Shown: one piece after another, positions 35,664 to 45,022 of the stretch | Layout of the letters: each line of letters starts with the position of its first letter | Position numbering within the stretch: the first letter of the stretch is position 1 | Origin: Peristeroidobacter agariperforans | GTDB taxonomy: Bacteria > Pseudomonadota > Gammaproteobacteria > Steroidobacterales > Steroidobacteraceae | NCBI RefSeq assembly: GCF_004138335.1 | Contig: NZ_RYFW01000001.1 | Location: forward strand, 2,687,244 to 2,751,243 | Direction: 5' to 3' | DNA length: 64,000 nt | Position numbers and translations under genes: made by a program | Notes under the pieces: generated by a model | Told to the model about the DNA's origin: nothing | Database searches by the model: none | Seen by the model: the letters and a program-made list of their open reading frames with translations, nothing else

Positions 35664-38087
35664 ATGAAGGCGACAGGACGAGCGTGGCTGTCCATCGGCA
35701 GCCTGTTGAGCATTTCTGCGACGAGTCCGGTACTGGCACAGGGAGCGGTCGACAACCTGCTGGAAGAGATCGTGGTCACGGCGCAGAAGCGCAGTGAAAG
35801 CGTGCAGGATGTGCCGATCGCGGTGACGGCAATGACGGCGGAGATGCGCGATGTCATGGGCGTCATCACCATCGGCGAACTGACGGATTTCACCCCCGGC
35901 CTTTCATTCGCGAGCACGCTGGATCGCATGAGTCTGCGCGGCGTCGGGCGACTCACCAACAACTATGGCTCCGACCCTGGCGTTGCGGCTTACTCGGACG
36001 GCTTCTACACAGCGAGCAATTACGAGGCGGGCAAGCGTCCGATCATCATCGATCGCATCGAAGTGCTGCGCGGACCGCAGGGCACGCTGTACGGGCGCAA
36101 TTCGATCGGCGGCGCGCTGAATATCATTTCCAAGCGGCCGACCGATACCTTTCAGGGCGAAGTGCGCGCTACCGCCGGCAATTACGAAACCAGATATTTC
36201 GAAGCCGCGCTGTCGGGTCCCATCACCGACTGGCTACGGTTTCGCACGGCCGGCACGAAGGGCGGGCAAGGGCGCGGCTTCTTCCGCGATGTGAACAGCG
36301 ACGAGACCGAGGGCAACGCCAGCGATGATCTCTATGTCGAGCAGCAGCTCGAATTCAACATCGGCGAGCGCGTCGACGGCTGGATCCGATACAGCCACGC
36401 GGAGTGGAATCAGGCGCGCCGTTCGACCATCGCGACCACTCCCTACGACATCGCGCCGACGTACTTCGGCGGTTTGTTTCCAAACTCCACGTTCAACGGC
36501 ACGCCGACCCAGCCGGTGTCGGCGCCCTTCACCGCAACCAATCCGAGCAACGAAAATCATCGGCTGTACAACAACGACACTCCGTTTCGAGCCAATCTGG
36601 ACGGCAATCATTCCTATGTGATGGAGCTGGTCGGCCACATGGATTGGGCGGATCTGAAGTACGTCGGCGGCTACACGGGCTCGACGTACTCGCAAGTGTC
36701 CGATTACGACACCATCGATCGCGGACCTTACCGAACCGTGGCCGGCGGCGTGCCGTTCACGATCTTCCCGCAGATCGAAGCGTTCTACATGGAGGACAAG
36801 GAGTACTACAGCAACGAGCTGAACCTGATCTCGACCGGCGACGGCGACCTGCAATGGATCATCGGCCTGTATCAATATCACGAGCAGGTGAATCAGAATT
36901 CCGGCGTGCGCGTGCCGCAGCAGACGGAACTGGCGACGCCGCGCATGGCTCGCACGACGCCGACGGTGCTCGGTCCGCCGAATCCCGACCATAATTTGCA
37001 GATTGCCGGTGCGTTTCTGGACGCGGATGCGCGGGCCGTGTTCGGACAGATCGATTACAGCTTCTCGCCGACCTGGAAGACCACCATCGGATTGCGTTAC
37101 ACCGAGGACAATAAAGACGCGGAGGAGTATCGAACGCGTGCGCTGTACGGTGTCCCTGGCGTTCCCTATGCGTACTACAGCGAGATCGATATACGTAACC
37201 CGCTCAGCGGCAAATGGCACGCGACGACCGGTACGGCGGGGCTGCAGTGGTCACCCAACTCCGACACGATGGCTTTCGCCAAGTACACGCGAGGCTATAA
37301 GAGCGGCGGCTTCAACGCCGGTGCATTTGCACCGGACCGCACCGGCTACACCGAGCCGGAATACATCAACGCTTACGAGCTGGGCCTGAAACAGACCCTC
37401 TTCGGGCGCCTGACCGCGAACCTGTCGATCTTCCATTACGACTACAAAGATGCGCAGTATCCCTCGACGGTCCGCGATCCGGTGTCCAACATCAATGAAT
37501 CGCGCTTCTTCAATCTCGACAACGCCGTTTCACAGGGCGTGGAGCTGGAGGCGTTGTGGGCGGTCACCGATGCCCTGCAGCTGAATCTGAGTTACAGCTA
37601 TCTCGACACCGAGATCGAGGACACGCGCTGCTTCATCGATGGCGATGACACGCGCGCCACTGCTCCCGATGCGCGTCCCTGCGGCACTCCGGTGCCCGGT
37701 CAGCAAATCGGTCAGCGCATCGACGGTGGACGCTTGCCGAGCTCGCCGGAAAACAAGATCGCGTTCAACGCCAACTACACGTGGCAGATGCCGTTGGGCG
37801 CCCTCACGCTTTCGGGCACGTGGACGTATCGAGACGAAACGTACTACTCCGTGTTCGCGCGCGACTACAACCTCGCGCCGTCGTACGACGAGACGGATTT
37901 GCGCGTGCTTTGGAACGCGCCGGACGGCCGCTACACGTTGATCGGTTTCGTGCGCAACGTGTTCGATGACGAAGGTTATGAGGCAGTAGGCGCAACGCAA
38001 TCCGCATGGGGCGTGCGCACTCTCACGACCTCACCAACCGCCCCGCGCGTGTATGGCGTCGAAGCGCAGTTCCGCTTTGGCACATAA
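35664..38087 (+). CDS. TonB-dependent outer-membrane receptor 1
   Basis: About 807 residues. A signal peptide (LSIGSLLSISATSPVLAQGA) is followed by a TonB-box/plug start (LEEIVVTAQKRSESVQDVPI), plug motifs DRIEVLRGPQGTLYGRNSIG and a 22-strand-type barrel ending RVYGVEAQFRFGT. It should import a large or scarce nutrient across the outer membrane using TonB-ExbBD energy. The ATG at 35664 has GAGGGGG upstream; a GTG at 35649 is less likely. It is a paralogue of the next gene, and the substrate is unknown. No inner-membrane transporter or catabolic gene follows. Confidence 0.92.
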   Translation: MKATGRAWLSIGSLLSISATSPVLAQGAVDNLLEEIVVTAQKRSESVQDVPIAVTAMTAEMRDVMGVITIGELTDFTPGLSFASTLDRMSLRGVGRLTNNYGSDPGVAAYSDGFYTASNYEAGKRPIIIDRIEVLRGPQGTLYGRNSIGGALNIISKRPTDTFQGEVRATAGNYETRYFEAALSGPITDWLRFRTAGTKGGQGRGFFRDVNSDETEGNASDDLYVEQQLEFNIGERVDGWIRYSHAEWNQARRSTIATTPYDIAPTYFGGLFPNSTFNGTPTQPVSAPFTATNPSNENHRLYNNDTPFRANLDGNHSYVMELVGHMDWADLKYVGGYTGSTYSQVSDYDTIDRGPYRTVAGGVPFTIFPQIEAFYMEDKEYYSNELNLISTGDGDLQWIIGLYQYHEQVNQNSGVRVPQQTELATPRMARTTPTVLGPPNPDHNLQIAGAFLDADARAVFGQIDYSFSPTWKTTIGLRYTEDNKDAEEYRTRALYGVPGVPYAYYSEIDIRNPLSGKWHATTGTAGLQWSPNSDTMAFAKYTRGYKSGGFNAGAFAPDRTGYTEPEYINAYELGLKQTLFGRLTANLSIFHYDYKDAQYPSTVRDPVSNINESRFFNLDNAVSQGVELEALWAVTDALQLNLSYSYLDTEIEDTRCFIDGDDTRATAPDARPCGTPVPGQQIGQRIDGGRLPSSPENKIAFNANYTWQMPLGALTLSGTWTYRDETYYSVFARDYNLAPSYDETDLRVLWNAPDGRYTLIGFVRNVFDDEGYEAVGATQSAWGVRTLTTSPTAPRVYGVEAQFRFGT

Positions 38088-38094
38088 GACCACT

Positions 38095-38125
38095 CCTGTC
38101 CCCCTCCCTTCGGAGGGGGCGCAGG
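38095..38125 (+). terminator. Hairpin between the two TonB receptors
   Basis: CCCCCTCC-CTTC-GGAGGGGG (eight perfect pairs) is extended by outer CCTG/CAGG arms. It begins eight nucleotides after the receptor 1 stop and is followed by a T-rich ATGTTTGTATATATT stretch, so it may end receptor 1 transcription; the AT-rich stretch might also serve receptor 2 initiation. Confidence 0.5.
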
Positions 38126-38241
38126 AATGTTTGTATATATTCCGTGCTGCAGGCTTGCTTTGGAGTGTTGCTGTAGGAAGGCGCAGTTCATACCATCGAT
38201 GCGACCGCAGAGCGATCGTCGATTCCACACATAATTAATGG

Positions 38242-38260
38242 TCGGATGTCGCTCATCCGA
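38242..38260 (+). promoter_or_regulatory. Leader hairpin ahead of TonB receptor 2
   Basis: TCGGATG-TCGCT-CATCCGA, seven pairs with a five-base loop, immediately precedes the CGGGGG ribosome binding site and the ATG at 38273. Position mirrors the receptor 1 leader although the stem sequence differs. Confidence 0.5.
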
Positions 38261-38272
38261 ACGGGGGTTCTC

Positions 38273-40900
38273 ATGAAGATGTCACAGCGAGGATTGCTGT
38301 CCGTCATGGGCGGCCTGTTGTGCGTGAGTGGGATTTCAAACGCACAGGACACGAAAAGTTCAGTACTGGAAGAAGTCGTGGTCACTGCCGAAAAGCGCGA
38401 GCAGACGCTTCAAGAAGTGCCAGTTGCCGTTTCCGCTTACACCAGCGCGCGTCGGGATCTGATCGGGGTCAATACTATCGAGGATGTGGCGCGCATCACG
38501 CCGAGCTTGAGTTATACCAACAACGACCGCCTCTCGATTCGCGGCTTCGGCCGTCTCACCAATAACATCGGCACCGATCCATCCGTGGCGTTGTATTCCG
38601 ATGGCATTTTTTCCACGTCCATGGCCGATACTTCGACGCCGTCGCTATTCATCGATCGCACCGAGATCCTGCGCGGCCCGCAGGGCACGTTGTACGGGCG
38701 GAACTCCATCGGCGGGACGCTCAACGTCATCGCCAAGCGTCCGACCAAAGACTTCAACGGCGAGGTGCGTGGCACTTTCGGCAACTACGGCAGCTGGCGC
38801 ACCGATGCGCTGCTGCGTGGGCCGATCACCGAGTCGATCCGTTTCCTGGTCGGTGGGTCGAAGGATCGTCGTGAGGAGGGCTTCATCAATAACATCGGAC
38901 CGGGCGCCGACACGGCCGACAGCGATCGCTGGTTCGTCGAGGCCCAGCTCGAAGCCGATCTTGGCGAACGAGTGGTGGCGCGGCTGAGATATTCGAAGTT
39001 CGAGTGGCAGGATAGTTATGGCGTGGGTAACACGCTGGGCAGCGTCATCTCGCCCTATAACAATATTTCACTGGCAGGAACGGGCACCTCGGCGCTGTAC
39101 TACAACACCGTGTTCGGCTACACCGAGCCCAATCCGAGCGTTGCCGATCCCTACACGATCGACACCAACTCGGATGCCGCCGGCACGCTGTCGCACCAGC
39201 ACCGCATCCATCTGGACGTGACAGCGGATTTCGATGGCGCGACGCTCAAGCTGCTATCCGGCTACCAGCAGTACACGTACTTCACATCATCGGATAGCGA
39301 TGGCACGCCGCGAACCGGCCTCTTCAGTATTCCGGCGAGCGGGCCGTTGTCGGTCGATCTCGATGGCCCGAGCGGGCCGCTGCCGAGTCAGACGATCACG
39401 GCGTCATTCAACGCGCTCAATGTAACGCCCGACGCTCGCACGTACTATCACGAGCGACAGCAGTGGCAGTCGAACGAGCTGAATCTCTCATCGAATGGCG
39501 ATGGCGATCTGCAATGGATCGTCGGTTTGTATCAATACAGCCAGAAGTGGGACCAGCCGCAGGGCATCCGGGTCGTGGGCGACAACGCGATCCTGAATCC
39601 GCTCGGTGCGCCGTCGAACCCAAGCGGCGCGTTCCTCGCGGTGGACGGTCACCTGGAGACGGACTCCTACGCGGGGTTCGGTCAAATGGATTGGACGTTC
39701 GCCGAGGAGTGGACCTACACGCTGGGCCTGCGGTACACGAAGGACAAGAAGACGGGCATCGATATGGCGAGGTATGTGGCGCGCACGCCCGGTACTGCCA
39801 TCGCCGCGGCCGATGCGGGGACGACGCTCGAGAATGCGATCATCAATTTGTTTCCTGCGGGTACGCCGCTTTCGTACATACAAACGCAGGTGCCCACCCT
39901 CGGTCCGCTGGTTGGCGCCGCCGTGCTTGCGCAGACTCAAGCGCTCGCGCTCGATGTGACGCAGAGTCAGGTCTGCGGCGCGACCGCTTGCGCTCCCGAT
40001 CTCCAGCCCAACCCAGGTGGTGGTCTACGGCGCGATCTCGCAGGCGATTGGGATGCGGTAACCGGCACGACCGGCCTGCAGTGGGAACCCAACGACAACA
40101 CGAATTTGTATCTGCGCTACAGCCGCGGCTACAAATCGGGTGGCTGGCTCGGCTCCAATGGCCTGACGCCCAATCCGTACGCCGATCCGGAGTATGTCGA
40201 TTCGTACGAGCTCGGCGTGAAGACGGTGATCGCGGATCGAGTGCAGCTCAATACCGCTGTGTTCTACAGTGATTACGATGGATTCCAGACGCCTCTCACT
40301 GTGTCGCTCGGCACGATCACTGCCAGCCGGTTCTTGAACTTGCAGGCGCGAGTGCAGGGTGTGGAACTGGAGGCCGTCTGGTCGCCGATCGACCGATTGC
40401 AGTTGCTGGCGAGTTATTCGTATCTCGATACGGAGATCACTCGCGGCTGCTGTTTCGTGGATAACGCGGATCCCAGAGCACTTACGTCGGGCGCTCAGCC
40501 GGTGAGTGTGCTGCCGAATGGCGATGTGGCGCAGACGCTGGTAGGTAATCGTTTGCCGCTGTCGCCGGAGCACAAGTGGACCGTGGGTGCGAACTACACG
40601 TGGGGTTTTGCGGCTGGGTCGCTCACCGCGAGCGGCATGTACACCGATACCAACGATCAGCAATCGACGATCTGGAACAATCCCATCTACACCGCGCCGT
40701 CGTTCGAGCTCGCGGACTTTCGCCTGTTATGGAACGATGCCGAGAACCGCTACACCGTGATCGGCTTCGTGAAAAATGCGTTCGACGAGATTGGCTACGG
40801 CAGCTCGACGGGAGGCACGCCTACGCCGGTGGGGTCGCGTCGCACGGTTTCGCTGACCTATCCGCGAACGTATGGGATGGAGTTGCAGTTTCGCTTCTAA
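38273..40900 (+). CDS. TonB-dependent outer-membrane receptor 2 (paralogue)
   Basis: About 875 residues. Signal peptide (LLSVMGGLLCVSGISNAQD), plug start (LEEVVVTAEKREQTLQEVPV), DRTEILRGPQGTLYGRNSIG and GGTLNVIAKRPT, then a barrel ending PRTYGMELQFRF. It is clearly related to receptor 1 across the plug and at the last strands (VIGFVKNAFDEIGYG against LIGFVRNVFDDEGYE), so the pair arose by duplication. It has barrel insertions, including a Pro/Ala-rich loop with two cysteines (QVCGATACAPDLQ). ATG at 38273 follows CGGGGG; an upstream in-frame ATG at 38246 lies within the leader hairpin region. Confidence 0.92.
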   Translation: MKMSQRGLLSVMGGLLCVSGISNAQDTKSSVLEEVVVTAEKREQTLQEVPVAVSAYTSARRDLIGVNTIEDVARITPSLSYTNNDRLSIRGFGRLTNNIGTDPSVALYSDGIFSTSMADTSTPSLFIDRTEILRGPQGTLYGRNSIGGTLNVIAKRPTKDFNGEVRGTFGNYGSWRTDALLRGPITESIRFLVGGSKDRREEGFINNIGPGADTADSDRWFVEAQLEADLGERVVARLRYSKFEWQDSYGVGNTLGSVISPYNNISLAGTGTSALYYNTVFGYTEPNPSVADPYTIDTNSDAAGTLSHQHRIHLDVTADFDGATLKLLSGYQQYTYFTSSDSDGTPRTGLFSIPASGPLSVDLDGPSGPLPSQTITASFNALNVTPDARTYYHERQQWQSNELNLSSNGDGDLQWIVGLYQYSQKWDQPQGIRVVGDNAILNPLGAPSNPSGAFLAVDGHLETDSYAGFGQMDWTFAEEWTYTLGLRYTKDKKTGIDMARYVARTPGTAIAAADAGTTLENAIINLFPAGTPLSYIQTQVPTLGPLVGAAVLAQTQALALDVTQSQVCGATACAPDLQPNPGGGLRRDLAGDWDAVTGTTGLQWEPNDNTNLYLRYSRGYKSGGWLGSNGLTPNPYADPEYVDSYELGVKTVIADRVQLNTAVFYSDYDGFQTPLTVSLGTITASRFLNLQARVQGVELEAVWSPIDRLQLLASYSYLDTEITRGCCFVDNADPRALTSGAQPVSVLPNGDVAQTLVGNRLPLSPEHKWTVGANYTWGFAAGSLTASGMYTDTNDQQSTIWNNPIYTAPSFELADFRLLWNDAENRYTVIGFVKNAFDEIGYGSSTGGTPTPVGSRRTVSLTYPRTYGMELQFRF

Positions 40901-40935
40901 AAACGCGACTCGGGCATCCTGCCACTCGCGCTGTG

Positions 40936-40972
40936 GCGCAGAGGGGAAAAGGCGCGACTTTTCCCCCTGCGC
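40936..40972. terminator. Bidirectional hairpin between TonB receptor 2 and the DUF885 gene
   Basis: GCGCAG-a-GGGGAAAAG, loop GCGCGA, CTTTTCCCC-CTGCGC: fifteen pairs with one bulged A. It sits between two convergent stops. The AAAAG/GCGCGA/CTTTT core is identical to that of the hairpin at 42884-42913. A second GCCGCC/GGCGGC hairpin follows at about 40976. Confidence 0.75.
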
Positions 40973-41027
40973 TCGCCGCCTGCGGCGGCGGGCACATCCC
41001 TGTGCCTGGGGTGGCACGCGTTACGTT

Positions 41028-42842
41028 TTATGGGCCGGGCGCGGACTTGCTCCACTGATCCACCGCGGCGTGCAGCACATCGATCGGCACCGGTCCCGAC
41101 CTCAACACCAGATCGTGATAGAGCCGCACATCGAAGCGGCTGCCCATTTGCTGGCGCGCCCGCTCGCGCGCGGCGCGAATCCCAGTGGCGCCGACCATGA
41201 AGCTGCAGGCCTGGCCGGGATACACACAATAGCGGTCGATCTCCCGCTCGCTGGACATCTGGCGCTCGCCGGCGTTCTCGACCATCCATTTGACGGCCTG
41301 CTCGCGGGTCCAGCGATGATGATGAATGCCGGTGTCCACCACGATGCGGGCGGCGCGGAACAGCTCCGACTGCAGCAGCCCGACCCGACCCGCTGGATTC
41401 TTTTGGTAAATGCCCAACTCGTCGGCGACGCGCTCGGCGTACAACGCCCAGCCTTCTGTGTACGCAGAGAAACGCACCAGCCGGCGGAACAATGAGAGCT
41501 CGCCCGCCGCACGCAACACGGCGAACTGGAAGTGATGACCCGGAATGCCTTCATGATGGGCCAGCGTCGGCAGCCGCCACAACGGCAGCTCAGCGGGCGA
41601 TTTCAAATTCAACGAGAACGTGCCGGGCTGGCCGCCGACGCCATCGCTGTAGAACGCGCCGGGCGCGCCATTTTCGATGGCGACAGGAATGCGCTTCACC
41701 AGCAGCTCATCTTTCGGAATCGTCTTGAAGCCCTTCGGGAGCAGTGCGCGGATCGCGGCGATGTCGTTGCGCGCGGCCGCGAGCAGTTGCTCACGTCCCG
41801 CATCGTTCTCCGGCACGAGGAAGCGAGGATCCGCATCCAGGGCCTTGACGCGTTCCCCGATTGGCCCGCTTTTCAATCCTTGTTCCTGCAGGCTGCGATC
41901 GAGCTGCGCGCTGATATCCGCAACCAGTTGCAGGCCGCGCTTGTGCAGTTCACCAGGCTCGATCTTGGTCGTCGTGTTCGAATGCACGGCCGCTGCGTAA
42001 TAAGCCTCGCCGTCGGGAAGCGCCCAAACGCCGGCCGATGTCTTGGCTTTTGGCGAGAGTGCTTCCAGTGCCTGCATTTGGCGGTTGAGAGCCGGAACGA
42101 TCTGCGAGCGGAATATTTGTTCGGCACGCGGCCCGAGGTCGCCAAGCTTCTTGGCCTGGGCTCGCTCGATCGCTGGGCCGATCATGGCGGTCTGCGCCGG
42201 CGGCGTATCGCGCAATGTCTGGATCTGCGCCAGGGTCCGTTTGATCACGAAGCTGGGCGGAATGACGCCGATGCCCGCATCGTGACGAATTCTTTCGGTC
42301 TCTTGATCCAGCGAGCGCGCCAAGGCGCTCAGGCGCGAGAAATAGGCATCGACATCCTGCGCCGACTGCAGCGGATGACGTGAGCCCAGAAACTCCGGCA
42401 ACCAATAATAGGTGCCGTTCATCTGGCTGACGGGGAACGGGCTTGGACGCAGGTCGATGTCCATGGTGCCGTAGCGCCCGGTCAGATCCTTGAGCATCGA
42501 GTAAACGAACACGGCAGTGTCGTAGTCGAGCTGTGCGGCGGGATCGAGCTTCGTGCGATCGATTTTCCCAAGCTCGCTCAGCGCGCGAGTCGCGGATTCA
42601 TGATCCCTGGCTGTCGCGGCGAGCGAGCGGTCGTCGAGCTGAGAGCGCAGGCCAGCATTCGAGCCGACATCGAATTCATACTGGGTCGCTTGTTCCGGAC
42701 TACGTCGCAGGTAGTCTTCCGCGAGTCGTTGCAGCAGGGCATCGAGCGCGGGCGATGTGTTATTGGCTGCGAATGCGGGCAGCCCGCTGAAGGCTGCGAG
42801 ACCTGCGCCGACCGCGGCGCGGATGAGTGTGCGGCGATTCAT
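41028..42842 (-). CDS. Exported DUF885 protein, HExxH-like metallopeptidase fold
   Basis: A 604-residue protein with a twin-arginine-like leader (NRRTLIRAAVGAGLAAFSG, then PAFAA), so export is probable. It is DUF885 throughout; the presumed zinc motif is AHHEGIPGHHFQFAV, with ARIVVDTGIHHHRWT and FSAYTEGWALYAERVA also conserved. Family members are suspected zinc peptidases of unknown specificity. The ATG follows AGAGGATATGA. It converges on TonB receptor 2 and follows glpD on the same strand, separated by a hairpin. Confidence 0.85.
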   Translation of the reverse strand: MNRRTLIRAAVGAGLAAFSGLPAFAANNTSPALDALLQRLAEDYLRRSPEQATQYEFDVGSNAGLRSQLDDRSLAATARDHESATRALSELGKIDRTKLDPAAQLDYDTAVFVYSMLKDLTGRYGTMDIDLRPSPFPVSQMNGTYYWLPEFLGSRHPLQSAQDVDAYFSRLSALARSLDQETERIRHDAGIGVIPPSFVIKRTLAQIQTLRDTPPAQTAMIGPAIERAQAKKLGDLGPRAEQIFRSQIVPALNRQMQALEALSPKAKTSAGVWALPDGEAYYAAAVHSNTTTKIEPGELHKRGLQLVADISAQLDRSLQEQGLKSGPIGERVKALDADPRFLVPENDAGREQLLAAARNDIAAIRALLPKGFKTIPKDELLVKRIPVAIENGAPGAFYSDGVGGQPGTFSLNLKSPAELPLWRLPTLAHHEGIPGHHFQFAVLRAAGELSLFRRLVRFSAYTEGWALYAERVADELGIYQKNPAGRVGLLQSELFRAARIVVDTGIHHHRWTREQAVKWMVENAGERQMSSEREIDRYCVYPGQACSFMVGATGIRAARERARQQMGSRFDVRLYHDLVLRSGPVPIDVLHAAVDQWSKSAPGP

Positions 42843-42883
42843 TCATATCCTCTGATCGAAAGCGGCCGAGGCCCTTTCGATAC

Positions 42884-42913
42884 GTCCGCCAAAAGGCGCG
42901 ACTTTTGTCGGAC
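42884..42913 (-). terminator. Hairpin after glpD with repeated core
   Basis: GTCCG-c-CAAAAG, loop GCGCGA, CTTTTG-t-CGGAC: eleven pairs with one mismatch, placed 46 nt after the glpD stop. The loop and inner stem are identical to those of the hairpin at 40936-40972. An adjacent GGACTCC/GGAGTCC repeat could form an alternative stem with it. Confidence 0.6.
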
Positions 42914-42958
42914 TCCAGCTTACCGGAGTCCCGGTCGAGCTGGCCACGCAGGCCGCGC

Positions 42959-44509
42959 TCAACTTTGTTGCGAATCGAACAACTGTGCGACTCGCTGCCG
43001 CTGCTGCGGGTCCAGGTGCAGCCCGAGCTTGGTTCGCCGCCACAGAATGTCATCGGCGCTGCGGGCCCACTCGTTCGTGACCAGATAGTCGATTTCGGCT
43101 TGCGTGAGGCCGGCGCCGTAGTGCTCGCCCAAATCCAGCATGGCCTGGGCCTTGCCGAGAATCTTCTCGACGCGCGTGCCGTACGCTCGCGCCAAGCGGT
43201 GAGCCAGAGAGGCAGACAGGAAGGGCCACCGCTTGTGTACGCCCTCAGCGAACGCGGCAAAGTCAGCGCGTGGTAGATCGCCGCCGGGCAAAGCGGCCTT
43301 GTTGGTCCATTCGCGGTCGCTGCTATCCAGGTGCGGCTGCAGTTTGCTGAGCGCACTTTCGGCGAGCCGGCGATAGGTCGTGATCTTGCCACCGAATACC
43401 GATAGCAGCGGTGGAGCATCGGGAGTCGTTTCGGTCAGCTCGAGCTTATAGTCGCGTGTGACTTTCGATGCGTTCTTCGATTCGTCGTCGGAGAGCGGCC
43501 GCACGCCCGCGTAGCTCCATTTCACATCCGAGGGCGCGATGCCCTTGCGGAAGTAACTGTTGATGGTGCTGCACAGATACAGGACTTCTTCGGGCGAGAT
43601 GCTGACATTGGTCGCATCGCCGCTGAAGGGCACGTCGGTGGTGCCGACCAGCGTGAAGGCTTCCTGATAAGGAATCGTGAACACGATGCGGCCGTCGGGA
43701 TTTTGCAGCATGAAGGCGTGCTCGCCGCTGTACAGCCGGGGCACGACGATGTGACTTCCCTTGACCAGGCGGACGTGCCCTTCGTTGTCCATCTTGGGAA
43801 ACCCTTTGAGCACTTCCTGCACCCACGGGCCCGCGGCGTTGACGATCGCGCGGGCGCGCACTTGCGTCGTCTCATTGCTCTTCACGTCTTGAACGGTTGC
43901 GAGCCACAGCGAGCCGTCGACCTTCGCACTTAGAAAACGCGTGCGCGTGCGAATCGACGCGCCACGCAACGCCGCGTCCAGCGCGTTGAGCACGACCAGG
44001 CGGCTGTCATCGACCCAGCAATCGGAATAGGCAAAGCCGTGATCCAGTCCGGGCCGCAATGCTCCGTATGCGCCGTTGGCGAGACGCACGCTGCGTGACG
44101 CGGGCAGGATCTTGCGACCGCCGATGTGATCGTAGAAGAACAATCCGAGGCGCATCAGCCAGCGCGGCCGCAGCTCCGGCACGTGCGGCAGGATGAATTG
44201 CATCGGCCGGATGATGTGAGGCGCGATTCGCAGCAACCGCTCGCGTTCGATCAGCGCCTCGCGCACCAGTCTGAACTCGAAGAACTCCAGATAGCGCAGG
44301 CCGCCATGGATGAGCTTGGTGCTGGCGGAGGAGGTCGCCGAGGCGAGATCCGCTTGTTCGACCAGCATCACTTTCATGCCGCGCCCGGCCGCATCCCGCG
44401 CGATGCCGGCGCCATTGATGCCGCCGCCGATGATGAGCAGATCGACGCTGAGTTGGTCGCTGTTGCTGGCGGTCGTCGCCCCCGTTGTCACGTGCTCGCT
44501 GTTGCCCAT
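42959..44509 (-). CDS. glpD: Aerobic glycerol-3-phosphate dehydrogenase
   Basis: A 516-residue FAD enzyme of the inner-membrane surface that oxidises sn-glycerol 3-phosphate to dihydroxyacetone phosphate and feeds electrons to quinone. FAD motif: [20 protein letters not shown]; further signatures are [29 protein letters not shown] and [14 protein letters not shown]. It is divergent from the Hsp15-like gene. No glpF, glpK or glpR is nearby, so it probably serves phospholipid-glycerol turnover or a scattered regulon. Confidence 0.95.
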   Translation of the reverse strand: MGNSEHVTTGATTASNSDQLSVDLLIIGGGINGAGIARDAAGRGMKVMLVEQADLASATSSASTKLIHGGLRYLEFFEFRLVREALIERERLLRIAPHIIRPMQFILPHVPELRPRWLMRLGLFFYDHIGGRKILPASRSVRLANGAYGALRPGLDHGFAYSDCWVDDSRLVVLNALDAALRGASIRTRTRFLSAKVDGSLWLATVQDVKSNETTQVRARAIVNAAGPWVQEVLKGFPKMDNEGHVRLVKGSHIVVPRLYSGEHAFMLQNPDGRIVFTIPYQEAFTLVGTTDVPFSGDATNVSISPEEVLYLCSTINSYFRKGIAPSDVKWSYAGVRPLSDDESKNASKVTRDYKLELTETTPDAPPLLSVFGGKITTYRRLAESALSKLQPHLDSSDREWTNKAALPGGDLPRADFAAFAEGVHKRWPFLSASLAHRLARAYGTRVEKILGKAQAMLDLGEHYGAGLTQAEIDYLVTNEWARSADDILWRRTKLGLHLDPQQRQRVAQLFDSQQS

Positions 44510-44626
44510 GCCTTGAAACAGTATCGACCCGAAAGTGCTGACAGAGAGTCGAGGATACAGATGGCCCGGTGTCGAATGAATGCCCCTACGTGCACCCGCG
44601 TCACTTTAACGGCGTACACTGCCGGC

Positions 44627-45022
44627 ATGACCGACGAGAAATCCGCCGGCGACCAGTCCGGATTGCGCATCGACAAATGGCTGTGGTTCGCACGCCTGTT
44701 CAAGAGCCGCTCCCAGGCTACCGAAGCGGTGGCCGGCGGTCTGGTACATGTGAACGGCGATCGCGTGAAACCCTCGCGGGTCCTGCACGTCGACGACCGG
44801 CTGCACATCACCAAGGACGAAACGCGACTGGAAGTGATCGTGCGCGGCATGCCGGTTCGGCGTGGCCCGGCCCCAGAAGCCCGGCAGCATTATGAAGAGA
44901 CGCCGGAAAGCATCGCCGCGCGAGAGCAGCAGCGGGAGCGCAATCGGCTCGCCGCGCCTGCGCCCGAAGGGCGGCCCGACAAGCATGCCCGGCGGGTACT
45001 GCGGGATCTGCGCCGTGGCTAG
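44627..45022 (+). CDS. hslR: Hsp15-like S4-domain RNA-binding protein
   Basis: About 131 residues. An S4 domain ([40 protein letters not shown]) is followed by a charged Arg/Glu-rich tail. The E. coli counterpart binds stalled 50S subunits carrying nascent chains and is heat-inducible. The reading frame is open far upstream, but homology begins after the ATG at 44627. Its TAG stop overlaps the stop of the convergent XdhC-like gene in a shared CTAG. Confidence 0.88.
   Translation: MTDEKSAGDQSGLRIDKWLWFARLFKSRSQATEAVAGGLVHVNGDRVKPSRVLHVDDRLHITKDETRLEVIVRGMPVRRGPAPEARQHYEETPESIAAREQQRERNRLAAPAPEGRPDKHARRVLRDLRRG

Noticed and set aside
35664-40900. Recent exact duplication or mobile insertion of the two receptors
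   Set aside because: The proteins are clearly paralogous but diverged over most of their length and differ in size, and there are no flanking direct repeats or transposase remnants.
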